Positions 1 to 12,276 of a DNA stretch of 64,000 nucleotides are shown here, in pieces. The stretch comes from Petrosia ficiformis (lineage: Eukaryota; Porifera; Demospongiae; Haplosclerida; Petrosiidae): assembly GCA_947044365.1 (NCBI GenBank), contig OX345648.1, positions 331,001 to 395,000 of the forward strand. Direction: 5' to 3'. The notes under the pieces were generated by a model. The model was not told where the DNA came from, did not search any database, and worked only from the letters and a program-made list of their open reading frames with translations. How positions within the stretch are numbered: position 1 is the stretch's first letter; each line of letters begins with the position of its first letter. Made by a program: the position numbers and the translations under genes.

Positions 1-45
1 TCCTCTTTCAGCCTTATTCATAGAATTTAGTGTTTATGGCTAAGA
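1..45 (+). repeat. 3' tail fragment of a tRNA-derived SINE-like repeat
   Basis: The first bases match, with one or two changes, the segment at about 56519-56550 that follows a tRNA-like head there (shared core: cagccttattcatagaattt). Only the tail is inside this window, so the head, if present, lies to the left. It sits in the intergenic or intronic DNA downstream of the last visible exon of the Ig-like gene. Confidence 0.5.
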
Positions 46-184
46 ATGTTTTGTGTGTACCATTTCATAATAATATCCTCACTGTTCTTTTTGTCACAGT
101 ATATAATGATTTATTATCTTACACATGTAATATTAAAATTATAAATTATATATATTTTATATAATTATATATAATTCATCATAC

Positions 185-1738
185 CAATATCAGTGCCACA
201 AGCGACTGCTGTACTGCCAAAATTATTACTGATGGAACAAATATAGAATTCTCCAGGAACAAATGCAATAGTAATCATTACATTTGTGGGAGTGATAGTT
301 GAATCTGATAAAACAGTTTGACGATCTGAGTTTCGTATGCAAGTAACAGAGTTTGCAAGTCCATCAGAAACAGCAGCAGATATTTTAATAGTGAGTGGAT
401 CAGTCATCAGCTGACAGATTTCATTATTCACAAAAGGACCAAGAAAATCTAATAAAACATATGTAATGAAGATCTAATGCAATTATTTTAACATACTACT
501 GGCTGCATCAATTTCCACAAACATTGATACCCCGTCTATTACACAGGTATATATTCCAGGCGGCAAAGTAGAGCCGAGTGACGCAGGATACAGTCCTAAT
601 GAATTAGGACCTGAAATTATAGCAACTCCATCTACAGGTGGGCTACCAGCACTAAGTGTTGCACCAGATGGCAATATCCAGGATATCACTGCAGTCGGAT
701 CGGAGCTCTGACACCAAATGGGATTAGCAGAGTCAATATTACGAGAAATAGTTTGTGAAAATGGTGGTAATATGGTATCTGTGCTAGATATGAGTAACTG
801 TGTACCTATCAAATATATTGAAGTAACCATACACATAGTCATCTGAGATTTTAATGTTACTTACCAGATATAGGTGGAGCTGGAGTAGATATAGCTAGAG
901 AGAGAGAAAGAGAAAAAAAGAGAGAGAGAGACAGTGATTGTATATGCAGAATTACAGGCTGTTTGACATACTTTGAGTAGAAAAACTACAGTTTGCTGTT
1001 GCAATAGAACCTCCATTAGACACCTCACAACTGATGGATCCTGATGCCATTGTAGACTGGAAATGAAATACCAAATCTGTAGTTGTTGGACTATTCGAAT
1101 CGGTCACTGTTAGCATTGGACCTTCAGCAGTTTTTGTGCAGTTGGATAGTATTGGAGCAAATCCCATGATGCTGAAACTCAAAACAAATGTAAGAGGGTC
1201 CATTGATGACAACGTACAGCTTGGTTCAGTGATACCAGGTGTAGTTGAAACTGTGTAAATATATTAATATTTGATAACATAATTATAGAGAAAATAAGTA
1301 TTTAACTCACAATCCAATAGATATAAAAATAGGTTCTGTTCATCACCATTTGCATCCAGTATTCTACACGTATACACACCTTCAGGAAGTGTACCGACAC
1401 CACCGGTAGCAGAGAGTGTCAAACTACCTGGTTGAGCAATCACCCCAGCACCTAGTGTGTTAGATACCATGTTGCTTTGATCAAGAATCTCTCCATTAGG
1501 TAACTCCCAGCTCAATACATCTGTATCACTACAACCGAAACATTGAACTGTATTTTCTACTGTATTACCAATATCATTGGGTACGAATTGTGCTATCGGA
1601 CCAATATTTTCCTCATTACGATTCAGTCCAACTAAATATGGAAAAAGATTAAAATACACACCTGGCTTATTATATCTTACCTTCAGAAACTGCAGAATGG
1701 ATAACACTCATTAGACACAACACAATAATGATCGCCAT
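185..1738 (-). CDS. Secreted protein with alternating Ig-like modules (5' part, runs off left edge)
   Basis: Not recognised as a named gene. The start at 1738 opens with a signal peptide (MAIIIVLCLMSVIHSAVSEG) in its own exon, 1738-1681. Further exons are 1631-1311, 1250-972, 894-865, 805-497 and about 412-185, all with GT-AG borders; phases agree through the fifth exon, but the 497/412 junction is not resolved. Two exons (1631-1311, 805-497) carry an Ig-like pattern: a Cys, then W-x-LP-x-G, then G-x-YTC. They alternate with a second module (1250-972 and 412-185) that starts TDPLT/MDPLT and has two cysteines. A short Pro/Ser/Thr-rich linker exon (STPAPPIS) lies between. A donor at 184 shows the gene continues to the left. 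The family could be a cell-surface or secreted receptor or adhesion protein; no membrane segment is in view. Confidence 0.65.
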
Positions 1739-2628
1739 TGTGACTGACTTCAGTGCTATGAGAATATATACACTAAATATGACTCACAGAAACAGGGATA
1801 AGCTACTTACGTATGTCCACTGAAACATCCACAGTAACCAGTATTTAAAATAAAATGAGTGATTTTCTTAACAGCCTTTTATAAGCCATGTGATGTTCAT
1901 TCTATATTATTAATATTACATACACACAGTATTATATTGTAATGTATATGTTTGTGGTTGACTCGTCTATAAGTCATTATATAATAATTAAATTAGTCTG
2001 AGAAAGAGACCCACGTTCTCTTGGGAGAATTAATATCACATACACAATTTTTGGCTACTTCAACAACCACAAGGGCTATTGATCATAGTTCAACCACCCA
2101 CATGGCTACTATAATCCCATTACATAATCATTACTAGACAGGTTTCAATACTCAATACCACAAGAATAGAATCATAATTATGTAAGTATCCCATAGACTG
2201 AAGCTGTACATATAGCTCATCACCTTTATCTGTTTAAGGAAGTTGGTATATATGCCAAAAAAATTCCTTGGAACTACATACATAGTCTTATATGTACGTT
2301 TGTAATAATTATATCAGAGATGACAAAGAGGGTAGAAGTAACCATGGCAACCACTCTGAACTATTTCCTTGTCTAGTTCGGATATCTTACAATGAATATT
2401 ATTAACAAACGTTATTAATACTGTTGTCAAGTTGTAATGGATTTCATTGGTATAGTTAACAAGTTTTAGTGGTGATAAACAGACCTCAGTTCAACGAAAT
2501 AAGTATAATAATAAATACATAATGTAATATTGTATTGTTCATTGTAAGAAGGATAGTTAAATAAATAAAGAATATTGTGTTATTTTATGACTGGATATAA
2601 AATATTAACTCCGAGGATAAGTCCCTCT
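1739..2628. other. Intergenic region between the Ig-like gene and NCAPG2
   Basis: About 890 bp between the Ig-like gene start and the proposed NCAPG2 stop. It must hold the promoter of the Ig-like gene and the 3' UTR of NCAPG2. It is AT-rich; I see no convincing coding exon. Confidence 0.5.
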
Positions 2629-5600
2629 TCAAACTGTTAGCAATGTTTGATGTACTTGTTCGTACATATTCTCCATCAAATGAAAAACATCAGGATATCT
2701 GTTAGAATATAAAACAAGGCAATGGCTGTATAGGGTGTCACATGACGTTATTATATGGACTAATGGTTTATCACATGACCATTATGGACCATGCTGTCAC
2801 ATAACCTTAATTATTATATGGACCTATGGTATGTCACGACCTGGACTAATGGTTTGTCACATGACCTCGTTATATGGAAGCAATAATGTCACGTGCCATT
2901 ATTATATAACCAATGGTGTGTCATGTGACCCATTATATTGACCAATGATGTCAAGATAAAAATACTTACTGTATTGAAAATATATCTCTTTTGTTGCTAA
3001 GAATAAGACGATTAGTGGCTTTTACAAGATGTATCAGATCATGAGATACACGTGATACTATAGATAGATAGATATAGATAGATATAGATAGATACAACGG
3101 ACAGACAAGCATATAACTGACAAATGAAGTGTGTCTCACTGTTAGCTAAGGCATTAGAAATATGCAATGATGAGATGTGAGATAAAAGAGTATCTTCACT
3201 CTCTTCGGTATCTTCTAGGACATGTTCCATGTGAGAGAATAACAATCTGAAGATAGATAGACGAATAGATGGACAGATAAATAGATGGGTGGATAGATGA
3301 ATGAATGGATGGATGGATGAATGGATGGATGGATGGATGGATGAATGGATGGATAGATAGATGGATAGATAATTAGATAGATGGATGGATAGATAGATGA
3401 AGAGATAGATGAATAGATGGATGGGATAATTTTAAAAAACCTTGAACTGATCTTGTCTTTACCAGTGATATTAATTAAATTCTTAACTAGGAGGGGCAAC
3501 TCGTCTACATCTGAAGGTAATCTTGTCATAACATCTTTCCTTATATGGACATTCTGAGCATATAAAATTGATTTTGCTATTGTGATATATATGGGAAGTG
3601 TGGAGTTAGGGAGGGAGAGAGAGGAGTGACGTAATGATATCACTACTCCATTACTAACGACAGGTTTTAAATTTGGCCAGATCTGCAGTGAAAAATATTC
3701 CACGATAATGTGGGTGTGGTTACTAACTGTGACATCACAACCTTACAAAAGATTCCACTCTTTGTTTCTGCAATACTAACACATAAAATTAAAATTTTTT
3801 CCAATAAATTAGCAGGTGGGCGGAGTCTTGTAGACAAACACGCCATACCCATGTCATCATCATCTCCACAGGTATTATTACAGTATTCAATGAGTTGATG
3901 TAACAGATTAAAAAGATGACTCCATGATGACTGGAGATCAACTAAGAATATAAAGAATACTTGTATATTAATAATAAACTACTAGTATATTAATAGTAAA
4001 CTACTAGTATATTAATGATAAATTACAGTATATTAATGATAAATTACAGTATATTAATAGTAAATGAATAGTAAACTATTAATAGTAAATATATAAATAG
4101 TAAACTACTAACCTTTGTCTAGTAAATTAATAGTAAATTGTGTAATGAATGTGTCCAGTGAACCAGAGCACAATCCACATATTAATACATCACTCAACAG
4201 TGTCAATAGAATCTGGGCATTAAATAGAAGTATCGTGATCATCATTTCATCACATAATTAATAATTAATAATTATAATACCTCAACAATGTTCTGAGCCA
4301 TTTCAGCACTAGAATGAGATGAGTTATTAAATGGTTCTGATTGGTCTGATTTTCTTTTACGAGTCTTAGGTTTCTTTCGACAATTTCCTTCTTTGGAAGA
4401 TGAGATGTAGTCTAAAATAATTCTCTCGCACCAAATGAGAACCTCAGATAAAGGTTCTTCTAAATCTTCATCAAACTGAGTGTTATTAAAATAATTAATA
4501 ATCTATAAATAGTAACAAAATGATGTATGTATCTATTAATAGTAACAAATGAGTCGAAATGACAAGGTGTCTATTAATAGTAATGAGACTATATATATAT
4601 ATATGTATCTATTAATAGTAACAAGAGACTATACATGTATCTATTAATGGTAACAAGATAAGATTTCTATTAATAGTACCAAAATGATATAAATATTAAT
4701 GACTATTAATAGTAACAAGTTTACATATTCTATTAAGATAATTCTTTTAATAGGAACAAAATGGCATATTCTATTAATAGTACCAAATATTAACAAGATA
4801 ATTCTATTAATAGTAACAAGATGACATATTCTATTATAATAGTAACAAGATGACATATTCTATTAATAGTAACAAGATAATTCTATTAATAGTAATAAAA
4901 TGACATTCTATTAATAGTAACAAGATGACATATTCTATTAATAGTAACAAGATGGCATATTCTATTAATAGTAACAAGATAATTCTATTAATAGTAAAAA
5001 AATGACATTCTATTAATAGTAACAAGATGACACATTCTATTAATAGTAACAAGATGGCATATTCTATTAATAGTAACAAGATAATTCTATTAATAGTAAA
5101 AAAAAATGACATTCTATTAATAGTAACAAGATGACACATTCTATTAATAGTAACAAGATAATTCTATTAATAGTAAAAAAAAATGACATTCTATTAATAG
5201 TAAAAAAATGACATATTCTATTAATAGTAACAAGATGACACATTCTATTAATAGTAACAAGATGGCATATTCTATTAATAGTAACAAGATGGCATATTCT
5301 ATTAATAGTAAAAAGATAATTCTATTAATAGTAACAAGATCTAACCTCTGCTTTTTCATGCATTAACATTCTCACATAAGCACTAAAACATTCAATTAAA
5401 AAACCACGAGATGATGACACACCCGAGTCCCCTCTGACAAGTTCTTGTTCAATATTAATCATCGATTTCTTCAAAGTGTCTTTAATTACTTTAAACTCAT
5501 GAATATGTTTAACTTCATCATACAGTAGAGGATGAATCTACATAATGAAATGTATTATTTCATAAACACTAGCTGATGATTACAGCACAGTTTGTGATAA

Positions 5601-8600
5601 GCTCATATGGTGCAGTTAATTATGATTATATTATCACTAACAGCATTAACTGTTTGCTAATTAGCTTAAGATGTATTCCCAATGGCACACACACTAACTA
5701 TTGTTGAGCGAATTTGGCCCATGCTTCAAAACACATCAAAAACTATGGTGTATAGTGAATAATAACTATTTGACCAACAGAAGCTATTCAACAAGCTTGG
5801 GTGTCAAAACTTGATTATTCATAAACATAGTAATTAATGTAGAGAGGAAGCCCCTCCCAATACATGACAATTTAATCAATAATACAATCTCCATTAGGAG
5901 ATTTCTCTTAACACAATCAATTTCAGTTCTAAGCTCAGCTCAGAGATATTAACGCCACTGATCTTTTCAAGATGAGTTTCCTACCTCCCTCCCTCACTCC
6001 TCTAAGAAAGATATCAACCCAGAATGAGATGATTTCATTACACAGTATATAGTACAACATGTCCTCTAAGAAAGATATCAACCCAGAATGAGATGATTTC
6101 ATTACACAGTATATAGTATTATTATACAACATGTCACATACCATTAATGAGTTTAATATTTCTAATGATTTCACTGGCCAATGGGGTATACACATTGATT
6201 TATCCTTTCTTCTCCTGACAACACGAACTCTATTTTCTTTTTCTCCATTTCCTAGACCGATATCCAAACCTCGTTTAACCTGTTTTATAACAAAATTTCC
6301 TTGACTCCATCCTAGTATAAGTGCTGTGAGTATTGGTTCATGATCTTCACCAGGTTGCTGAGCTAATAATACATCAATAGATCCTTTTGATAGGGAGACT
6401 GATGAGTTCTTAGGTAGAAATGATGATAATCTGTATATAATGTGCTGAGCTTTATTATCCTGTAATGAAATATTTATAATAATTACATACATACATAGTA
6501 TGTATGTTTGTATGTATGTATGTATGTATATATGTATGTGTGTATGTATGTAAATGTATGTATGTATGATTGTATGTATGTATGTATAGTTACATTAAAT
6601 AATTTGATATAAATATATATATATATATACATATATACACATCCATCCATGTACTATTTGTGATGTACTGGTAATAAAACTGGAAATACTGACCTCAGAG
6701 TATTCCATAAGATCAGGTAAGATATCAGAAACCTCCGATAATAGTTTTTCTTTCAAAGTTTCATCAAACTGAGTTCTAAAACCTTCCATTAATATCACTA
6801 CCACTTCTAAGAGACTTATAAGAATCTCCCGATCCTCATCTATCACACTATCCTCTCCCTCTAAATCTTCCTCCTCATTATCAAGGTCTATTTCATTACT
6901 AACAGATGAATGGACTATCTCTCCATTCATGTATGTATTATCACTAGTATCGGAGATATTATCATGTTTAATTGTGTTTCTAACGCAGTGGAATACTGTA
7001 ATTATAAACTTCACTGAAGGGATAAAGAAGAGGGAGAGAAATATAGATAATTATTATCATATAGTGACTATGATTATAAGTCCAGGGTTTCATTAGAAAG
7101 GGGGCATCCATTTGCTCGAGTCTTGCTCCCCTTGGAATATGTTGCCAATATGTACACCACAATAATCCTCTGTCACCTCTCAATATCTTTCAAATTCACA
7201 TCTTGCCCCCTCCTTCTAAAGGAAGGTCTGATTACTTAATACAACTCACCTATATCCTTAGGACTTGTATGATGAAGGACTTCTTTGTAGAATCTCCGAG
7301 CAGCGTTGGGATTTGATCTCAAAAGAACTATACATCTTTGTAAATGAGAACCTATGAATTAAAAATTAATTAATTATACTAATTACATGTAATTACATGT
7401 AATTACTCACTTTGATTAGAGGGTCTAAAAGCATCCATTAATAATATTACAATACGTTTCACAACATGAGGTGTGTCTATTTCCATCCTGGCTAACAAAT
7501 GATCCACTGAACAGATACTCCAAAACTGAATAAAGAGAATACAACATAACATGGTCTTCGTACAATCTGACCACACCCACTAACCTTAATGGATCTCATT
7601 CCTTTAATTAATATCAGTAGATCCAGAAGAGCCAAACGTACTCTCTCTGATACATCATGAAGATGTCCCCCCAAGGATGGGAGGAGATCTTGAAGGACAG
7701 GATGACTTAATCGTTCTTCAAGTAACACACAAATACCCTACAAACATTAATAATTATTAATAATTGACTATAGCACAACATCTATTAAGTGTAAAAAAGA
7801 TTAGTTTCCAAATATGGCAGTTTTTGATACATTTTGAAGCATGGACCAAATTGGCTCAACAATGGTTAGTGTGTGTGCCATTGGGAACATATCTTGGCCA
7901 ATTAACAGAGTTAATGCTGTTAGTGATAATATTATCATAATTAACTACACCATTTGGCCCAGGAAAACTGTGCAGTGCCAAATAAGAAGCTCTTTGGGCC
8001 AATGGTGCACCATATGAGTTTATCAAAAACACTGAAATATAATCATATACATATGTATGTACTATTATGTAATCAATATATTAATTAATTGACCACACCC
8101 ACCTGTATTACAGATACTCTCACATTACTGGATGCAGCATCAAATGCAAGTTCTGATATTAAGATTATCAAGAAATCTTTAATAACATGTAATGGTAACA
8201 TCTCCCAATAACAAGAGAGAATACGACACACCCCCACTGTGGTGGTAACACGAACAATGATCGCAGGATCCATTAACAGTTCCTATTATTAAATATGTGA
8301 TTATAGTTATGTTGCTTTAGTTAACTATAGCTATAAATAGCAGAGATGTGGAAATATTGAGCCAACTACCAGACATTTTCACCTATTTTGAACACTATGC
8401 TGCTTCGCTATGCAATTTCAGACATTCACTAGATTTATCGGACAATGTCTTGTATGACTGGCTGTTTCCACACCATTGAGCAAGGTATTGTGACTTTCAG
8501 TTAACTAAATTGCAAATCTACTGTGATAGATGATTGCAATCCCCTCTGAAGAGCTGAGTATACTCGTAGGTGAGAAAATACCTGGCACTAGTGGGGATCG

Positions 8601-11600
8601 AACCTGAGAAAATACCTGGCACTAATGGGGATCGAACCTGCAACCTTTCGATTGACAGGCCAGCCTCTTAACCACCAGACCACGAGTGTATCCTTATTAT
8701 TATAGTTAACAAACTGTAATATAATTATCTAAAACTAAAATTTGGAGAAACTATAAACTGAAAGTGGTCATTATTATCACATTAAAATAACTCAGTAGAG
8801 TAATAAAACAACAAGGTGTATGTACACATGTATGTTGGATGTAACGGAGCGTGGTCAAAACACAATACAATGTGATATAAATACATGTATACAATGTAGT
8901 ATAATGATACCACTATTGATGTGACTATTCATTCAATATTGCTATGTATTGAAATAACATACATGTACATGTATGGCTGATGGCTATATCTCCATTCATC
9001 CTTGACTATTCATCTATTCATCCTAGGCTATTCATCTATTCACCCAGTCGTGTATACATCTGCCATTCATTTGTTTATACAAGCACATAATCCCATAGTT
9101 ACATTATATACCAGGTGCTAACATGCAGGTAATGATAATACTTAAGGCTAGGTTGCTATGGTAACAAACATGTAATTACATCATACGGATGAATGAGATC
9201 AAATACTGTATTGGATGAATGGATGAATGTAACATTATATATATTGTATGGTCTGTAATAGGAAATATGTAATTATACACCATTGTAAAGTCTGTTCAAA
9301 GTCAATGACTTCAAAGTGACTTTATATGTAATATAGTGTATAGTTTAATGTCATAAGGTTAATACACGATTATACTGTAACTCAATAACTTATATGTACT
9401 ATAGTGTATAGTTTAATGTCAAAATGTTAATACATTATTATACTGTAATTTAATAACTTATATGTAATATAGTGTATAGTTTAATGTCATAAGATTAATA
9501 CATGATTATACTGTAACTCAATAATGAAGTAATGGATTGAAATTTGACATACACACAAAAGAATGGGAAGGATAATTATATGAAAATGGTACTGGTAAAA
9601 AGATTGTTGGTCATTTGAAACTAAATGTTATGAGCATGAGTGACCATATTATGATTATACCTTCATCAAATCAACTTGTCTCTGGATCTCACTATCAACA
9701 TCTTCTTTAGATGCATTAGGATCGACAAGAGGAAATGCATCCATCATAAGTGTTACAGCATTAGCTCTAACATAATCATTAGCTACTCGTAAAGATCTCC
9801 ATAGAAACGGTTTGTATAATCTGTTCAACATATCTTGCACATGTCTTTGATTCGACTGTTCATGAAAGTGGCTTAGGAGCTATAATATATATTATAATAT
9901 AATTATATATGTACTCCCTCAACATGAAACCATTCACTGGTTTACATAATGTAATATATCTGTAGGCACCAGAGCTATAGTGTGAGGTGTGGTTTTATGT
10001 ATATAATAGGGAATGGTTACATGACAGGTACAGACAGACGAACAGACAGACAGACAGACACACACACAAACAGACAGACAGACAGACACACACACATACA
10101 GACAGACAGACACACACACACATACAGACAGACAGATACACACACATACACAGACAGACACACACACACATACACACATACAGACAGACAGATACACACA
10201 CACAGACAGACAGACACACACATACACACAAACAGACAGACAGACACAGACAGACAGACAGACAGACACACACACACACACATAATTACATACTTTTCTT
10301 AATGTGCTAAAAAGCGTTGAGTTATTACGAGTAACATGTACAGCACTATACATAAGATCCTGTACGCAATGATTTTCTAATTGCGTTAGATATGGACCTT
10401 CAGCTAATCTCCATGCTCTATAATACACCTTTCCATATACATCAACAAGCCATCTAAAGATGATTGATTAGTAATCTATTAGTGTTATATCAGTAATCTG
10501 TTTTTGTTATGTCAGTAATCTATGCATTATTTCAGTAATCTATGTGTTATGTTAGGATACCTCGGTGCTCCTGGAAGCTGATATTTAATGATTTGATGTA
10601 ATTCTGTTACAAAACTAGGATGTAAACCAAACAAGTAACTGATAAACTTGCATCCCTGAGGAATGAAGGGATCAAATGTAACTGTTTGAACAAAATTATT
10701 TTAGAGAGGAGTGTTCTTATTTGAAAATGGGATCACACTCAGTATACACATGTACCTCATCATTTTTTAAATATAAAGGTGATATGGTTGTCATTAGCAA
10801 CATCTCTTTCAATGAATTTGCAGACACATCTTCAAAATCTAGTAATAACAGCGCAGCTCTCATTGACCACACCCTCTTAATATGAGATACCTAGATGTGA
10901 AGAATGAATGGTACCAAACTGACACACCACACCCACTGACCTTTGACCCCTCCGATAAACTCTTTATTACAATATATAGTATAGTATTAGGTACAAACTC
11001 CTCAGCACTATCAAATTGCCTCGCCCACCATGCTTCACACAAGAGAGATATCTTGTTTTGAAGATCAGGAGATAAGTCTGATATACTAAGTAAGATACCT
11101 ATGGGAGAAAAAGTGGTCATTTAAAAACCTCAAGTGTAGAGTACTCACCATGTAGAGCAGATACAATACCAATAATGCCACTATTAATAACTGGTTTATC
11201 CAGTTCAGTAATACAAGTGTGTATCCATGTGACGATCCCATTTAACACACTAAAGACTACATCAGGGTCACCATCAATGATCACGCTGTCTTCTCCATCC
11301 TCGATTACAATCTTCAAAACTGTCTCCCGACATAAAATAAAAAGAGACTCGCACAATTGAGAATACTGGTTTGTTGGAAGAGATTGAAGGAATTCCAAAA
11401 TACTAAATTTCCTGTCTTTGCCACACTAAACAGATATATAAATATAATTATATAGGTAGTCTCATTCCTAGACCATCCAGCCGTGGATGGTCTGGGGATG
11501 AGACTAGAATGGGTTGAAGTTTAGGTATAATTATGTCTTACTTACACTATGATTATATAGTAGTATAAATGGTCTAGGATCAGTCACAGCTTCTTTAATG

Positions 11601-11650
11601 ACTTTCAAAACTTCTACTCTACCTGTTGGCAACTTCATCATTCCCGCCAT
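2629..11650 (-). CDS. NCAPG2: Condensin-2 complex subunit G2
   Basis: HEAT-repeat regulatory subunit of condensin II, which compacts mitotic chromosomes in the nucleus. Exons read 11650-11546, 11425-11149, 11098-10941, 10889-10756, 10681-10561, 10453-10294, 9879-9661, 8282-8103, 7737-7585, 7525-7411, 7351-7250, 7013-6694, 6459-6142, 5537-5346, 4502-4281, 4212-4113, 3863-3742, 3682-3441, 3246-3118. Diagnostic stretches: [44 protein letters not shown] and CYWEMLP...ISELAFD, in the family's order. Exon 12 encodes an acidic insert (about 6840-6900). The last two exons (2996-2970, 2698-2629) are inferred from phase and splice sites only. An ATG at 11734 is in frame, but the 11650 start ([11 protein letters not shown]) fits the family N-terminus better. 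Introns are loaded with repeats, including two copies of one MITE family. Confidence 0.9.
2730..2950 (+). repeat. Diverged repeats around TCACATGAC motif
   Basis: Four to five imperfect units of roughly 45-55 bp, each with a (g)tcacatgac or gtcacgtg-like block and ttattatatgga. Lies between the last two proposed NCAPG2 exons. The plus-strand open frame here is a repeat artefact. Confidence 0.55.
3255..3425 (-). repeat. GGAT/GATA microsatellite in an NCAPG2 intron
   Basis: Runs of ggat, gata and ggatgaat units fill the intron between the 3682-3441 and 3246-3118 exons of NCAPG2. Confidence 0.85.
3955..4110. repeat. Minisatellite, tattaatagtaaa core
   Basis: Repeats of ctactagtatattaatagtaaa in the short intron before the 3863-3742 NCAPG2 exon. 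It belongs to the group of intronic minisatellites with a TATTAATAGTAA core. Confidence 0.7.
4540..5345. repeat. Minisatellite, ctattaatagtaac-based, about 25 units
   Basis: Units of roughly 25-30 bp, made of ctattaatagtaac followed by aagatgacatatt, aagataatt or aaaaaatgacatt. It fills the intron between NCAPG2 exons 5537-5346 and 4502-4281. Predicted minus-strand frames here (LLLIEY-type) are repeat artefacts. Confidence 0.9.
5588..5753 (-). mobile_element. MITE family A, internally deleted copy
   Basis: Reverse-oriented relative of the elements at 7818-8034 and 31868-32089. It keeps both ends (cagtttgtgataagctcatatgg and acacatcaaaaact in abbreviated form) but has lost about 50 internal bp. 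Lies in an NCAPG2 intron. Confidence 0.75.
6000..6125. repeat. Direct duplication of about 60 bp
   Basis: Two nearly identical copies in tandem, each containing aagaaagatatcaacccag and a shared tail gatgatttcattacacag. Inside the NCAPG2 intron 6141-5538, next to the exon 13 donor. Confidence 0.85.
6490..6640. repeat. (GTAT)n and (AT)n microsatellites
   Basis: gtat repeats at 6497-6590 followed by an at run near 6612-6640, in the NCAPG2 intron between exons 7013-6694 and 6459-6142. Confidence 0.85.
7818..8034 (+). mobile_element. MITE family A, full-length copy
   Basis: A 217-bp element with inverted ends: left cagtttttgata, right tatcaaaaacactg (reverse complement cagtgtttttgata). Its interior matches 31868-32089 over the whole length. 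The CAGTG-type terminus resembles hAT-group termini, which is inference. There is no coding capacity. Located in an NCAPG2 intron. Confidence 0.85.
8346..8480 (+). mobile_element. MITE family B copy
   Basis: About 135 bp that starts tgtggaaatattgagccaac and ends ggctgtttccaca, giving a short inverted terminus (TGTGGAAA/TTTCCACA). Related copies lie at 14997-15135 and 27735-27895. In an NCAPG2 intron. Confidence 0.75.
8545..8692 (-). mobile_element. tRNA-derived SINE with duplicated B box
   Basis: On the minus strand the element begins near 8690 with cgtggtctggtggttaagag (A-box-like) and reaches gcaggttcgatcccc (B-box-like). The B-box segment with its flank (caggttcgatcccca...gccaggtattttct) is present twice in tandem. 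It matches the head of the copy at 40500. It lacks a foldable mature tRNA body and so is not a tRNA gene. Confidence 0.75.
9288..9580 (-). mobile_element. Dispersed element with 68-bp tandem core, 3 units
   Basis: Minus-orientation copy of an element also at 53305, 55640 and 61085. The flanks match the other copies (attgaaatttgacat on one side, gtgactttatatgtaata on the other), with three 68-bp core units between (core gttaatac..gattatactgtaactcaataac). In the large NCAPG2 intron 9660-8283. Confidence 0.8.
10030..10285. repeat. (CAGA)n/(CACA)n compound microsatellite
   Basis: Alternating cagacagacaga and cacacacata runs fill the NCAPG2 intron 10293-9880. All long open frames across it (TDRQTDR, VCVCVSV types) are artefacts. 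Confidence 0.95.
11458..11505. repeat. 48-bp near-perfect palindrome (foldback element)
   Basis: Left arm agtctcattcctagaccatc is mirrored by a right arm ending ggatgagact, with a loop of about 4 bp. Two relatives lie in ATXN7L3 introns, near 34709-34762 and 35089-35130. Placed in the first NCAPG2 intron. Confidence 0.8.
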
Positions 11651-11690
11651 TTTTTTCTCCAACCCAAATCTAACGGCGCATGCGCAGTAG
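11641..11690. promoter_or_regulatory. E2F-like and NRF1-like sites at the NCAPG2 start
   Basis: ttcccgcc at 11641-11648 overlaps the proposed NCAPG2 start codon and matches the E2F core. gcgcatgcgc at 11676-11685 matches the NRF1 palindrome core. Both suit a cell-cycle gene. The NRF1-like site lies upstream of the 11650 ATG, which supports that start over the in-frame ATG at 11734. Sites are by consensus only. Confidence 0.55.
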
Positions 11691-11739
11691 GCACCGTTGT
11701 AGTCTTCTTTGTCCATTTGGTAAAGGAGTGACATCGGAC

Positions 11740-12276
11740 TAGTCGAGATATAAAGCGGTGCGTCTTTGTTCCTAGTGGATCAAATCCATAGATTCCATAT
11801 CTCTGTGGACCTTTTAACTGTTGGATGTTCTTTTCTGATCAATTTGAGTGGTGATTTTCGTATAAGAAAAATTCGTGTGAAATTAGATTCGCCAGTGAGT
11901 GTTAGACATTACATCAATGTGAAATGTATTACAATTAATGTAATAATAATAATAGTTATTATTACATTACTTTGTGTGAGTTGTTACTGCATATACACTG
12001 CAGGCCCAATATGTCTACATGCATACATAGTACATGCATTTGTATAATAACAATTTCACTTAATAGTTTTTTTTAGTGCAAATTCTTACACAGACAATTT
12101 TATCTTGCATAATATTAACACAGTTGCATATTTTACAGTAGCATGTCTGTAATACATAAGTATATGCATAAACATGCATAATACATACATAATAAATACA
12201 TACTTACATACACACATACATACATACATACATACATACATAATACATATCTATAATTTTATTATATACAGAACAC
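11740..12276 (+). other. Divergent promoter region and 5' UTR of the NAB-like gene
   Basis: Between NCAPG2 and the NAB-like start. A good donor (gtgagtgtt) at about 11895 and an acceptor (tatatacag) ending at about 12271 suggest a 5' non-coding exon, about 11770-11894, spliced to position 12272. The join is out of frame with the upstream open frame, so it would be untranslated. A catacata microsatellite lies at 12195-12250. Confidence 0.5.

Noticed and set aside
3039..3118. NCAPG2 ending in [15 protein letters not shown]
   Set aside because: That tail is translated microsatellite. A donor at 3117 with two phase-matched downstream exons gives a more ordinary C-terminus, though unproven.
11651..11734. 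Upstream in-frame ATG (MSLLYQMDKEDYNG...) as the NCAPG2 start
   Set aside because: The segment covers an NRF1-like site and extends beyond the usual family N-terminus; the 11650 ATG fits better. Kept as an alternative.
11766..12047. 93-codon plus frame upstream of the NAB-like gene
   Set aside because: It is out of frame with the NAB-like exon after the evident splice and has no family features; probably 5' UTR.
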